Assembly (NCBI RefSeq): GCF_041262585.1
Contig: NZ_JBGCBZ010000005.1
Span: 310,001 to 374,000 of the forward strand
Length of the DNA: 64,000 nucleotides
Direction of reading: 5' to 3'
Source of the DNA: JAOEGB01 sp041262585
GTDB lineage: Bacteria > Actinomycetota > Actinomycetes > Streptosporangiales > Streptosporangiaceae
The notes below the pieces were generated by a model. It saw nothing but the letters and a program-made list of their open reading frames with translations. It had not been told where the DNA came from and searched no databases. The position numbers and the translations under genes are program-made. The number at the start of each line of letters is the position of its first letter. The first letter of the stretch is position 1. Shown one piece after another: positions 6,959-15,564 of this stretch.

Positions 6959-9523
6959 TCACAGCCGGGGGTCCACGGGCTCGGACTCCAGCGCGAGGAC
7001 GGCGAAGACCGCCTCGTGGATCCGCCAGAGCGGGTCTCCCTCGGCCAGCCGCGTGAGCGCCTCGAGGCCCAGAGCATGCTCCCGCAGCGCCAGAGAGCGT
7101 TTCTTGCCGGGGAACCGCCGCCGCAGCACGTCGAGGGATTCGGTGTAGTCAGGGCCGTAGATGATCCTCAGGTACTCCCGCCCGCGCACCTTGATCCCGG
7201 GCTGCACCCGGTTTCTCCTCGCCCCTGGCGTCCCTGCCGCCATCGGATCACCCAGGGGTACGGAGTCTCCCGAGTGCGGCGGGTCGGCGGGCTTGACGAC
7301 CATGCCCTCGCCTCCCTCCGCCGTCAGGGCCGACCACCACTCCACGGCCGCGGCCCGCTCCTCCTCCGAGTCGAGGGAGACGAAGACGTGCCTGGTTTGA
7401 GGGACAATGTCCGACTCCAGGCGGCCGAGCAGGTCCAGGTGCCACGCGTGCGGCTCCTCCACGGCCGTCGCGCGGCCCTCGCAGGCGAGGATCTGGAACG
7501 GCGCGAGCCGTACGCCGTCGAGACCGGAAACCGGCCAGCAGTACCGCGCATAGGCGTCGCGGAAGCGGGCAGCATTGTCCGCACGGCGTCGGGCGTGGAC
7601 CAGCTGACCGCCTACATCCAGGCCGCGCCCGGCCGCCGTCTCCAGCGCCCGGATCACCTCGGGCAGCGCCGCCCCGGCCGCCGCCCCCACCGAGGCGTAC
7701 TGGTCGCGGATCAGCCCCTCCGCCTTCGCCGACCAGGGCAGCAGCTCGCAGTCGAGCACCACCCAGTCCGATCGCAGCTCGTCCCAGAGCGGGCTCACCG
7801 CGTCGCGTAGCCGGTCGACCAGTTCCGCGGTGAGGTCGTCGAAGAAGGGGCGCCCGGTGCGCGTGTAGACGGTCCCCGCCGAGCCGTCCGTGACCCCGAA
7901 CCTCCTGGCCGCCGCCTCGGGAGTCCTGGCCAGTACGGCTATCGCCCGCGAGCCCATGTGCTTCTCCTCGCACACGACCCGGGACACCCCGGCCCTGGCG
8001 AACTCTTCGAACGCCTCGGCCGGGTGCTCCAGGTAGCCGTCGAGCGAGGACGTCTCCGGCGGGGCCATCGTCGGCGGGAGGTAGACCAGCCAGCGGGGGT
8101 CCACGGCGAACCGGCTCATGATCTCCAAAGCCGCTCGCGAGTTCTCCTCTGCGATCTTGATGCGTCCGCCGTACCTCGTCTCGACGTATCGGGTGCCGTC
8201 CACGTCGCCGATGTCGAGGACGCCGGGATCCCGGGCCGCCGAAGAGGTGAGCGGCCGGACCGGCTCGTACCACACCTTCTCCGCCGGGACGGAGACGAGC
8301 CGGCGCTCGGGGTAGCGGAGCGCGGTCAGCCTCCCCCCGAAGACCACTCCGGTGTCCAGGCAGATCGTGTTGTTGACCCACTCCGGCTCGGGAATCGGCG
8401 TGTGGCCGTAGACGACCATGGCGCGGCCCCGGTACTCGTTGGCCCACGGGTACCTGACCGGCAGACCGTACTCGTCGGTCTCGCCCGTGGTGTCGCCGTA
8501 CAAGGCGAAGGCCCGGACCCGGCCGGACGCCCGCCCGTGGTATGCCTCCTTGAGCCCCGCGTGGGCGACGACGAGCCTGCCGCCGTCGAGCCGGTAGTGG
8601 CTGATGAGGCCGTCCATGAACGCCCTCGCGGCGGTCCGGAACTCCTCCGGCTCGGCGGCGAGTTGCTCCAGCGACCGCTCGAGGCCGTGGGCGACCCTGA
8701 CCTTGCGGCCGTCGAGCGCCCGGACGAGCTTCTGCTCGTGGTTGCCGGAGACGCACAGCGCGGTGCCGGCCGCGACCATCCCCATGACCAGCCGGAGCAC
8801 GCCCGGTGTGTCGGGGCCGCGGTCGACGAGGTCGCCGACGAACACCGCCGTCCGGCCCTCGGGATGGACCGCCCCCGTGGGCGTCACCTCCCAGCCGAGT
8901 TCGCGCAGCAGGGTCTCCAGCTCGGATCGGCACCCGTGGACGTCGCCGATGATGTCGAAGGGCCCGGTGAGCTCGGTCCGGTCCGTCCAGGCCTTCTCGT
9001 ACGTGATGAGGGCGTTGGCGATGTCGTCGCCGCGCAGCACGTGGACCCGGCGGAAACCGTCCTTGCTGATCTTGCCGAGGGAGCGCCGCAGGTCCTTGCG
9101 CTGGCGCGTGATGACGTGCGCGCCGAAGGGCCGGTCCGGCCTGGCGGCGTTTCGGGCGATCGCCACCTCCTCGGGCACGTCGAGCACGATCGCGTCGGCC
9201 AGCACGTCATGGCTCCGGGCCAGCTCGATCAGCTTCTTACGGGCCTCCCACTGGACGTTGGTGGCGTCCACGACCGTGAGCAGGCCGCGCCGGAGCCGGG
9301 TGGCGACGATGTGGTGGAGCAGGTCGAAGGCGTCCGGCGTGGCGGCCTGGTCGGTCTCGTCGTCGGACACCAGACCCCGGCAGAAGTCCGAGGAGATGAC
9401 TTGGGTCGGCAGGAAGTGCTTCGCGGCGAAGGTCGACTTCCCGCTGCCGGAGATGCCGACGAGCACCACGAGCGACATCTCCGGCACGCTCACCGCCACC
9501 GCCCGCCCCGCGTGATCATGCAC
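6959..9523 (-). CDS. pnkp: Polynucleotide kinase-phosphatase (bacterial RNA repair, Pnkp)
   Basis: This 854-aa RNA-repair enzyme has three modules. The N-terminal 5'-polynucleotide kinase has a P-loop (GISGSGKSTF) and VISSDFCRGL. A central calcineurin-type 2',3'-phosphatase from about residue 190 has FDIIGDVHGC, VGDLVDRGPDT and SGNHEQ. A C-terminal ligase-like nucleotidyltransferase has the KxxG motif in EEKHMGSRAI. Together with Hen1, encoded just upstream on the same strand, it heals and seals RNAs cut by ribotoxins. GTG 9523 is preceded by GGAGG at 5-bp spacing; that GTG and the first codons (Met-His-Asp-His-Ala) lie inside a dispersed repeat. Alternative starts closer to VPEMSLVVLVG (GTG 9493) would give a more typical N-terminus. 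Confidence 0.95.
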   Translation of the reverse strand: MHDHAGRAVAVSVPEMSLVVLVGISGSGKSTFAAKHFLPTQVISSDFCRGLVSDDETDQAATPDAFDLLHHIVATRLRRGLLTVVDATNVQWEARKKLIELARSHDVLADAIVLDVPEEVAIARNAARPDRPFGAHVITRQRKDLRRSLGKISKDGFRRVHVLRGDDIANALITYEKAWTDRTELTGPFDIIGDVHGCRSELETLLRELGWEVTPTGAVHPEGRTAVFVGDLVDRGPDTPGVLRLVMGMVAAGTALCVSGNHEQKLVRALDGRKVRVAHGLERSLEQLAAEPEEFRTAARAFMDGLISHYRLDGGRLVVAHAGLKEAYHGRASGRVRAFALYGDTTGETDEYGLPVRYPWANEYRGRAMVVYGHTPIPEPEWVNNTICLDTGVVFGGRLTALRYPERRLVSVPAEKVWYEPVRPLTSSAARDPGVLDIGDVDGTRYVETRYGGRIKIAEENSRAALEIMSRFAVDPRWLVYLPPTMAPPETSSLDGYLEHPAEAFEEFARAGVSRVVCEEKHMGSRAIAVLARTPEAAARRFGVTDGSAGTVYTRTGRPFFDDLTAELVDRLRDAVSPLWDELRSDWVVLDCELLPWSAKAEGLIRDQYASVGAAAGAALPEVIRALETAAGRGLDVGGQLVHARRRADNAARFRDAYARYCWPVSGLDGVRLAPFQILACEGRATAVEEPHAWHLDLLGRLESDIVPQTRHVFVSLDSEEERAAAVEWWSALTAEGGEGMVVKPADPPHSGDSVPLGDPMAAGTPGARRNRVQPGIKVRGREYLRIIYGPDYTESLDVLRRRFPGKKRSLALREHALGLEALTRLAEGDPLWRIHEAVFAVLALESEPVDPRL

Positions 9524-9758
9524 AAGTTCCTCCAGATGACCCGCTACCTGCCCACATCGATTTGGTGATCATGCACACCCTCCCCGCCATCCCCGTTCAC
9601 CTCGAAAGACGTCACTCGTGATCATGCACTTAGGTGCCCACTGCCAGATCACGAAGAGAGTCTCCGCAGGCAGAGGGCCGTACGTGGGAACCCGTGCATG
9701 ATCACGCGCCACGAAGGCTCCGGTCATCGCCCAGCTCCGGAACCTGTGCATGATCACG
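9511..9758. repeat. Array of five GTGATCATGCAC repeats between hen1 and pnkp
   Basis: Three copies read forward (9511-9530 as CGTGATCATGCACAAGTTCC, 9565-9576, 9617-9629) and two read inverted (9686-9706 and 9739-9758, GGAAC then GTGCATGATCACG). The outer copies make a 248-bp element with inverted ends. The first copy contains the pnkp start codon and the last contains the hen1 stop codon. The same 20-mer recurs exactly at 34581-34600. No transposase is present; a REP/REPIN-like or regulatory repeat is the likeliest nature. Confidence 0.75.
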
Positions 9759-11307
9759 CACTGCGCGCGCCATGGAGGGTGAATACGGCCATCTGGGTCG
9801 GCGGGCCGACCTCGGGGTCGTTCTCGCCCACCGGCCGGAAGCCCACCTCGTATCCGTACGTCTCGCCGACCCCCGCGGCCCACTCCGCGAACTCGGCCCG
9901 AGTCCACTCGAACCGGTGGTCCGGGTGCCGTCGCCCCGCTGGGCCGCCCTCCTCCGGCGCCAGGAACTCGTACCTGACGTTGTGTTCCACGTTGGGCGTA
10001 GTGACGATCACGTGGGCCGGCCTGGCCACGCCGAACACCACCCGCTCCAGCGCGGGCAACCTCGGCGCGTCGACGTGCTCGATGACCTCCATCAGCACGG
10101 CGGCGTCATATCCGGCGAACCGGGCATCGGTGTAGGTCAGTGACCCCTGGAACAGCTCCAACCGTGCCCGCTTGGCCTCCGGCATCCGGTCGAGCTTGAG
10201 CCTGCGCGCCGCCAGAGCGAGCGCGTGCGCCGACACGTCCACTCCTGTGACCTTGGCCAACGCGGGCCCGTTCAACAGCGCGGACACCAGTTGCCCCGAG
10301 CCGCACCCGAGGTCGATCACGGTGCGGGCGCCGATCTCCTCCAGGATCGACACGACCGCCTCGCGGCGCAGGACGTTCAGCGGAACCCTCCGCTCGTCCT
10401 CGGCGGCCGCAGCGTCGTCCCCCATCGACTGATGATCGGCCGCGTCGCCCCCGATCGGCTCCGCGGCTACGTCGGCGTCGGCGTCGGCGGGCGGGTCCAC
10501 GGGCTTCTCGCCCGCCGGCGGCTCCAGCGGCTCTTCCTCGACGGGCGGCTCCAGGGCCTCCTCGACGTCGTCCCCCACCTCGGCCAGGCGGGCGAAAGCC
10601 GTACGGGCCAGTGCCCATCGGCGGCCGAGGTAGCGGCGGGCGATCAGCGGCTTCTCCGGGTGGGCGGCCAGCCAGCCCTCCCCCGCGCGGATGAGCTTGT
10701 CGACCTCGTCATCGGCGACCCAGTAGTGCTTGGCGTCGTCCAGCACCGGCAGCAGCACGTAGAGGTGGTTGAGCGCGTCGGCCAGCCGCACCTCTCCCCG
10801 CAGCGTCAGCCGTACATAGCGGGAGTCTCCCCACTCGGGGAACGCCTCATCGAGGGGTACGGCTGACGCCTCCACCTGCCAGCCGAGGGGCTCGAACAGC
10901 CGGTGCGCGAGGTCGGCGCCACCCCGGCACGGCAGAGCGGGCAGGCAGAGCTCCAGCGGAATCGGACGGTCGGCGAGCTCCTGCCGGGAGACGCACCGCC
11001 CGGCCCGTGCCGTACGGAACACGTCAGCGAGGGTCACCGCGAGCAGCGAGGACGCGGCGTACGGCCGGTCGTTGACGTACTGCCCGAGCGAGAAGTCGGG
11101 GGACGACTTCCCGCGCGAGCGCACGAGCCGGACCGGATCGACCTCCAGCAGCAGGGCGGCCGTGCACCGGTCCTCCCCAGCCTCCGGATAGAAGACCGTG
11201 GCAGTGCCGAACGACTGGCCGAACTCCCGCACCCGGTCGGGATGCTTGTGCAGGAGGAAGCCGAGGTCCGTGGCAGGCCGGACGGTGGTCGAAATGGTGA
11301 GGAGCAC
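9754..11307 (-). CDS. hen1: 3'-terminal RNA ribose 2'-O-methyltransferase Hen1
   Basis: This 517-aa partner of Pnkp methylates the 2'-OH at the 3' end of the break so that the sealed RNA resists repeat cleavage. The N-terminal half (about 1-230) is the bacterial Hen1-specific ligase-activating domain. A Pro/Glu/Asp-rich linker follows at about 250-305. The C-terminal methyltransferase has the SAM loop VIDLGCGSGQLV, the metal-binding MEVIEHVD motif and the DHRFEWTR segment. Length and layout are normal for bacterial Hen1. GTG 11307 starts MLLTIS. The stop codon lies in a dispersed repeat. The 230-bp gap to pnkp is longer than in a tight operon and is filled with repeat copies. Confidence 0.95.
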   Translation of the reverse strand: MLLTISTTVRPATDLGFLLHKHPDRVREFGQSFGTATVFYPEAGEDRCTAALLLEVDPVRLVRSRGKSSPDFSLGQYVNDRPYAASSLLAVTLADVFRTARAGRCVSRQELADRPIPLELCLPALPCRGGADLAHRLFEPLGWQVEASAVPLDEAFPEWGDSRYVRLTLRGEVRLADALNHLYVLLPVLDDAKHYWVADDEVDKLIRAGEGWLAAHPEKPLIARRYLGRRWALARTAFARLAEVGDDVEEALEPPVEEEPLEPPAGEKPVDPPADADADVAAEPIGGDAADHQSMGDDAAAAEDERRVPLNVLRREAVVSILEEIGARTVIDLGCGSGQLVSALLNGPALAKVTGVDVSAHALALAARRLKLDRMPEAKRARLELFQGSLTYTDARFAGYDAAVLMEVIEHVDAPRLPALERVVFGVARPAHVIVTTPNVEHNVRYEFLAPEEGGPAGRRHPDHRFEWTRAEFAEWAAGVGETYGYEVGFRPVGENDPEVGPPTQMAVFTLHGARSA

Positions 11308-11392
11308 CCCGAAAGTGTGACGGACGCCTAATTTGCCCGCCAGCGAAATAAGCGGCCGGAGCGGACGAGCCCGCCGCGCGTTTTCGGGGCGC

Positions 11393-12310
11393 TCAGACGT
11401 GCGGCAGGACCTCGGCCGCGATCAGCTCCAGGTGGTCGAGGTCGGCGAGGTCGAGCACCTGGAGGTAGATCCGCTCGGCGCCGAGCTCGGCGAACTTGCC
11501 GATCTTGTCCACGACCTCCGCGGGGGTTCCCGTGAGGCTGGCCGGCCGCAGCAGCGCCGGGTCCTGCCCGATGGCCTCAGCACGCCTGGCGATCTCCGCG
11601 TCGTCCCTTCCCACGCAGACCGTCTGGGCGGCCGACAGCACGATCGAGCCGCGTCCCGCCTCCCCGCAGGCCTCCCGCACCCGGTCGTAGGCGGTCCCGG
11701 TGTCCTCCAGGCCGCGGAACGGGACGTTGTACTCGTCCGCGAACCGGGCGACGAGCCTGGGCGTCCGCTTCGCGCCGGTGCCGCCCATGATGATGGGCGG
11801 GCGGGGCCGCTGCACCGGCTTGGGCAGCGCCGGGGAATCCACCAGGCGGTAGTGCCTGCCCTCGAACGAGAACGGTTCGGTCGCCGCCCAGAGGCCGGTC
11901 ACGATCTCCAACTGCTCCTCAAGGCGCTCGAACCGCTCGCCGACCGGCGGGAACGGGATGCCGTACGCCAGGTGCTCGTCGTCGAACCAGCCGGTGCCCA
12001 GGCCGAGCTCGACCCGCCCGCCGCTCATCTGGTCGACGCCCGCCACGCTGATCGCGAGCGGTCCGGGGAGCCGGAAGGTCGCGGGGGTCACCAGCGTCCC
12101 GAGGCGGATGCGCGAGGTCTCCCGCGCGAGGCCGGCCAGCGTCACCCACGCGTCACTCGAACCCGGACCCGGGTCGCCCGCCCCGATCCGCATGTAGTGG
12201 TCGGAGCGGAAGAACGCGTCGAACCCGAGTCGCTCGGTCGCCTGGGCCACCGCGAGCAGGTCGTCGTACGTCGAGCCCTGCTGCGGTTCCGTGAAGATCC
12301 TTAACTTCAT
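11393..12310 (-). CDS. LLM-class F420-dependent oxidoreductase
   Basis: This 305-aa luciferase-like monooxygenase-fold protein (TIM barrel) is expected to use F420 or flavin. Features include LGFDAFFRSDHYMRIG near residue 30, the RIRLGTLVTPATFRLPGPLA strand, GGRVELGLGTGWFDDEH near 105, and the PPIIMGGTGAKRT loop near 180. This N-terminal pattern is typical of the actinobacterial TIGR03560-like F420 group. The substrate is unknown. ATG 12310 follows GATAAT by 6 nt, so the transcript is probably leaderless. The gene ends 85 bp before hen1 begins, and co-transcription with hen1 is possible. Confidence 0.9.
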   Translation of the reverse strand: MKLRIFTEPQQGSTYDDLLAVAQATERLGFDAFFRSDHYMRIGAGDPGPGSSDAWVTLAGLARETSRIRLGTLVTPATFRLPGPLAISVAGVDQMSGGRVELGLGTGWFDDEHLAYGIPFPPVGERFERLEEQLEIVTGLWAATEPFSFEGRHYRLVDSPALPKPVQRPRPPIIMGGTGAKRTPRLVARFADEYNVPFRGLEDTGTAYDRVREACGEAGRGSIVLSAAQTVCVGRDDAEIARRAEAIGQDPALLRPASLTGTPAEVVDKIGKFAELGAERIYLQVLDLADLDHLELIAAEVLPHV

Positions 12311-12316
12311 CTGGCC

Positions 12317-12322
12317 ATTATC
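12317..12322 (-). promoter_or_regulatory. -10 element GATAAT of the LLM oxidoreductase
   Basis: GATAAT on the minus strand lies 6 nt before ATG 12310, consistent with a leaderless transcript. Confidence 0.4.
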
Positions 12323-12403
12323 GCCTCTGCCGTCGCGGACGATTGCTAAAGTTCAAGCCTCGTGTGCGCAACGTAGTCGCAAGATAGCGGAGGGTGGTGA
12401 ACG

Positions 12404-13582
12404 GTGGAATCGGCACGGCACGCCCGCGAAGCGGGAACCCCGCCCCGATCCCTCGTGCTGCTGGGCGCTCTGACGCTTGTCACGGGCACCGGCGTCGCCC
12501 TCTGGCTGCTTCCGGCCACGATTCGCGCCGACTGGGGCTCCCCCGCCGGGCCCGAGCCCGCCGAGTCCCTGGTGGCCGCCCACCCCGTGGTCGCGGTCCG
12601 TACGGCGAGGCCCTCCACCGGCTCGGCCGCCCGTCAGTCCGCCGCGGCCAGACCCCCGACCGCAGTCACAGCCACATCCGCTGCCACATCCACGGCAAAC
12701 GCCTCCGCCGAGCCCCCGGCGGGCCGCTTCGGGTCACCCGAGCGCGTGCGGACGAGCCGCCCCACGGGCTACATGGGGTTCGTCGACGCCATGGGCAATC
12801 CTCAGTTCGATCTGTCCACGAGCGCCCGGCGCACCGGCGTCCACTGGTACACCATTGGCCACCTCACCGCGGGCCCGGACGGCTGCACGCCGAAATGGGG
12901 CGGCGTGATGGAGCAGGGCCGCAACCCGGTCGCCAATCGGCTCGGCCGTCTCCGGGCCCAGGGCGGGGACGCCGGACTCTCGTTCGGCGGGCCGACAGGC
13001 CCAGAACTGTCGTCCACGTGCACGAGCCAGACCCGCCTGATGTCGTCCTACCGGCGGGTGATCGGCGCCTTCGACCCGGCCGGGATCGACTTCGAGGTCC
13101 GCGACTCCGCCGACACGGCTGCCACCGGGCGCCGCGCGGCGGCCATCGCGCAACTCCAGCGGGAGGCCCGGGACAGGGGCCGCCCGCTGGAGGTCACCTT
13201 CACCCTTCCCGCCACCGAGTACGGCCTGGCGCCCGCCGACACCGACATGCTGCGGGCCACCCGCGCAGCGGGAGCCGAGATCGACACGGTCAACGTGCTC
13301 GTATCGTTCGTGCCAGGCTCCCCCGACAACATGCGCCGTCTGCTCGCCGCAGCCAAGTCGGCGCACGGCCAGGTCGGGGAGACCCTCGGCCTAGCCGGCC
13401 AGCCAGGCTGGCAGCGGATGGCCCTGACTCCGGTGATCATGAACCCGGAGGACCTGACCGTGGCCGAGGCTCAGCGCCTGGTCGGCTTCCGGTTGAAGAC
13501 CGACCTCGCCTGGCTCTCAGTCCGGGGGGCCCGACCGCCCGACGCCGTGATCCAACTCCTCACCGCGTCTCCCATCTCCTGA
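12404..13582 (+). CDS. Membrane-anchored or secreted GH18-like (chitinase-fold) protein
   Basis: The 392-aa protein has a single hydrophobic segment at about residues 17-40 that acts as signal or anchor. An Ala/Thr/Pro-rich wall-spanning linker follows to about 110, then a domain resembling the chitinase-like GH18 barrels of actinobacteria: TGYMGFVDAMGN at the start, FGGPTGPELSSTC in the middle. In active relatives the motif IDFDIEG carries the catalytic Glu; here it reads GIDFEVRD, so activity is doubtful. GTG 12404 has GGAGGG about 9 bp upstream. It is transcribed divergently from the LLM oxidoreductase. The GH18-like assignment is moderate; extracellular location is well supported. Confidence 0.7.
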   Translation: MESARHAREAGTPPRSLVLLGALTLVTGTGVALWLLPATIRADWGSPAGPEPAESLVAAHPVVAVRTARPSTGSAARQSAAARPPTAVTATSAATSTANASAEPPAGRFGSPERVRTSRPTGYMGFVDAMGNPQFDLSTSARRTGVHWYTIGHLTAGPDGCTPKWGGVMEQGRNPVANRLGRLRAQGGDAGLSFGGPTGPELSSTCTSQTRLMSSYRRVIGAFDPAGIDFEVRDSADTAATGRRAAAIAQLQREARDRGRPLEVTFTLPATEYGLAPADTDMLRATRAAGAEIDTVNVLVSFVPGSPDNMRRLLAAAKSAHGQVGETLGLAGQPGWQRMALTPVIMNPEDLTVAEAQRLVGFRLKTDLAWLSVRGARPPDAVIQLLTASPIS

Positions 13583-14148
13583 CTCCGCCCTGCCCGCCCT
13601 AATGCCTCTGCGGACGCAACTCAGGTCGCCAGCGCGCAGCCCTGCCTCAGAGGCTTCTCGTCGCCGCTCCGACGCGGCATCCGCCCATACGTCACGGCGT
13701 TACGCACTCCCGTCCCGAGACGGCGCGGGCAGGCGGCCTTCACCCACGAGGCACCGCCGCAAGCAACTCTCATCGCCTACGGGCAGCGCCGCCGCGGACT
13801 CCCCGGTTCCCGAACGTGCGGGCGGGCGGCACTCACACATACGGCACCGCGCTGCAAGCAGCTCAAGGCAACGGCGCAGTCAAGCGACGCTCCCCTTCCC
13901 GAGATGGCGCCCCGTCCCATGCATCGCGGCGCTCTTCGGTTCAGGTTCGGAACCTCCCGGCGTAGCGGCCTTTTCTGCCGAGGTGGGTGAGTGTCGCCTG
14001 CCACCTTCATGGGACCGTTCGGACCGGTTTTCTGCCACGGGGATGGGACCACCCGGTTGCCAGGTCAGAGAGCCGGGTCGACAGCTACCGCCACGCCAGC
14101 CCCGGGTGACGCTGGAACGCCATCGCCAGCGGCTCGCGACCCGCACGA
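13583..14148. other. Non-coding 566-bp stretch with imperfect direct repeats
   Basis: No convincing gene is seen. Open frames here are rich in Arg, Ser and Pro, have no ribosome-binding site and match nothing recognisable. Two imperfect direct repeats of about 58 bp occur (13712-13770 and 13805-13863, each starting near CCCGA and sharing GGGC-GGCGG-CAC-GGCACCG-GCAAGCA). A fragment of a third begins near 13894. It may be a decayed gene or a degenerate repeat tract. Confidence 0.45.
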
Positions 14149-15072
14149 CTACGAAGGGCCATCCGACGAAAGCGCCGGGGAAACTGGCACGAGCAGGTAG
14201 CTGTCGACCAGGTCGAGGAGTGCCCGGACGGCCGCGCTCGGCCGCCGGGCGGCGGAGGTCGCCAAGACCAGCGGCCAGATGAGGACCGTATCCGCCAGGT
14301 ACACGATGGACAGGCCAGGTTCGTTGACGACGGCGAACTCGGGGACGACGGCGATGCCAAGCCCCTCCCGGACGAACGCGCAGCAGGTGGTGAGGTCAGG
14401 GACCTCCAGAGGGATACGGCGCTCCAAGCCTGCTGCGGCGAAAACGCGGTCCACCATGGCGCGGGTGCTGTAACCCGGTGGGAAGTCGACGAAGTTCTCC
14501 TGGGCCAACCGGGCGAGGGCCACGCTCTGCTCGCCGGCGAGCGGGTGATCGGGGTGCATCACCAGCACCAGTCGTGCGTCGGCGAGCCGGTGCGCGGCAA
14601 GGGCCGATGGCGGGCGGGCGGGCATTGCGAGGATCGCGATATCCACCTCGCCGGAGGCCACCGCCTCCGCCAGGCCACTGGAGCCGGTGCCGGTCATGCG
14701 CAGACGTACGGTGACCTCGGGATGCTCTCGGTGGAAGCGCCCGAGCAGCGCGGGGAGGTCCACGATCGGCATGGCGGGCAGCATGCCGATACTGACCGTC
14801 CCGCCCAGTTGGCGGTCAACCCCCTGGACCGACTGGCGAACGGCTCGGGCCGCCTCCAGAAGGCCACGGGCCTCGGGCAGCAGCGCCGCCCCCGCATCCG
14901 ACAACGCCACCCGCTGGGCGCTGCGCTCAAAGAGCGTCACCCCCAGCTCCCGCTCAAGCGACCGGATCGCCGCCGACACCGCCGACTGCACCACATGAAG
15001 CCGACGGGCCGCCTTGGTGAAGTTCAGCTCCTCCGCGACCGCCACGAAATACTCCAAGTGGCGTAGGTCCAC
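14149..15072 (-). CDS. LysR-family transcriptional regulator, copy A
   Basis: This 307-aa LysR regulator has an N-terminal winged helix-turn-helix (MDLRHLEYFVAVAEELNFTK, residues 1-60) and an inducer-binding domain from about 92. Its first 100 residues are identical to the LysR protein at 15565-16467, whereas the effector domains differ substantially. The start is GTG 15072: in copy B the codon two before the matching GTG is a TGA stop, while here it is TGG, which proves the shared start. The upstream 20 bp (CAATTGTCACCG region) is shared as well. It is separated from copy B by one small VOC gene. No obvious target operon lies alongside. Confidence 0.92.
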   Translation of the reverse strand: MDLRHLEYFVAVAEELNFTKAARRLHVVQSAVSAAIRSLERELGVTLFERSAQRVALSDAGAALLPEARGLLEAARAVRQSVQGVDRQLGGTVSIGMLPAMPIVDLPALLGRFHREHPEVTVRLRMTGTGSSGLAEAVASGEVDIAILAMPARPPSALAAHRLADARLVLVMHPDHPLAGEQSVALARLAQENFVDFPPGYSTRAMVDRVFAAAGLERRIPLEVPDLTTCCAFVREGLGIAVVPEFAVVNEPGLSIVYLADTVLIWPLVLATSAARRPSAAVRALLDLVDSYLLVPVSPALSSDGPS

Positions 15073-15177
15073 AGCCCAATTGTCACCGCCTGGCCCCGAC
15101 GCCCTCCAATGCACACCCTTCAACGCACGCCGACACGTCCCTCGGACACCGGGTCGGGCATACGGGGCGGGCGAAGG

Positions 15178-15528
15178 TCAGCTGCGGGCGCTCAGGACGC
15201 AGAACTCGTTGCCTTCCGGGTCGGTCAGGACAACCCACGGCTGGTCGTCTTGGCCCACGTCGGCCGGGCGGGCTCCGAGGGCGAGGAGCCGATCGACCTC
15301 CGCCTGCTGGTCCTTCGGACGGAAGTCGAGATGGAGGCGGTTCTTCACTGTCTTGCCCTCAGGCACGGGCACGAAGATCAGTCCGGGCAGAACGTCGGGG
15401 GCGATTCGGATCTCGTACTCGTCGTCGGCGTCGTTGACGACCACCCAGCCGAGCGCCTTGGCCCACCACTCGCCCAGCGCCACGGGATCGGCCGCGTCGA
15501 TCACCACTTGCTCCCAGATCAGGCTCAT
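15178..15528 (-). CDS. VOC-family (glyoxalase-like) protein
   Basis: This 116-aa single-module vicinal-oxygen-chelate protein has the typical start WEQVVIDAADPVALGEWWAK, a central NRLHLDF metal-ligand strand, and the terminal signature VLTDPEGNEFCVL. Proteins of this size bind small hydrophobic compounds or act as glyoxalase or resistance dimers; the substrate cannot be read from the sequence. It is on the same strand as, and between, two near-duplicate LysR genes, so one of them may control it. ATG 15528 is the natural start. Confidence 0.9.
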   Translation of the reverse strand: MSLIWEQVVIDAADPVALGEWWAKALGWVVVNDADDEYEIRIAPDVLPGLIFVPVPEGKTVKNRLHLDFRPKDQQAEVDRLLALGARPADVGQDDQPWVVLTDPEGNEFCVLSARS

Positions 15529-15564
15529 GTTCGATCACCCTACCCATTCCTACGAATTCACTGC

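Noticed and set aside
7958..9568. 536-codon plus-strand frame over pnkp
   Set aside because: Antisense shadow of the kinase-phosphatase-ligase gene.
9511..9758. CRISPR array
   Set aside because: The repeats are 12-20 bp, occur in both orientations and have irregular spacing; there are no cas genes.
13602..14282. 226-codon plus-strand ORF after the GH18-like gene
   Set aside because: Composition is Arg/Ser/Pro from low-complexity DNA, it overlaps the LysR gene end, and it has no ribosome-binding site.
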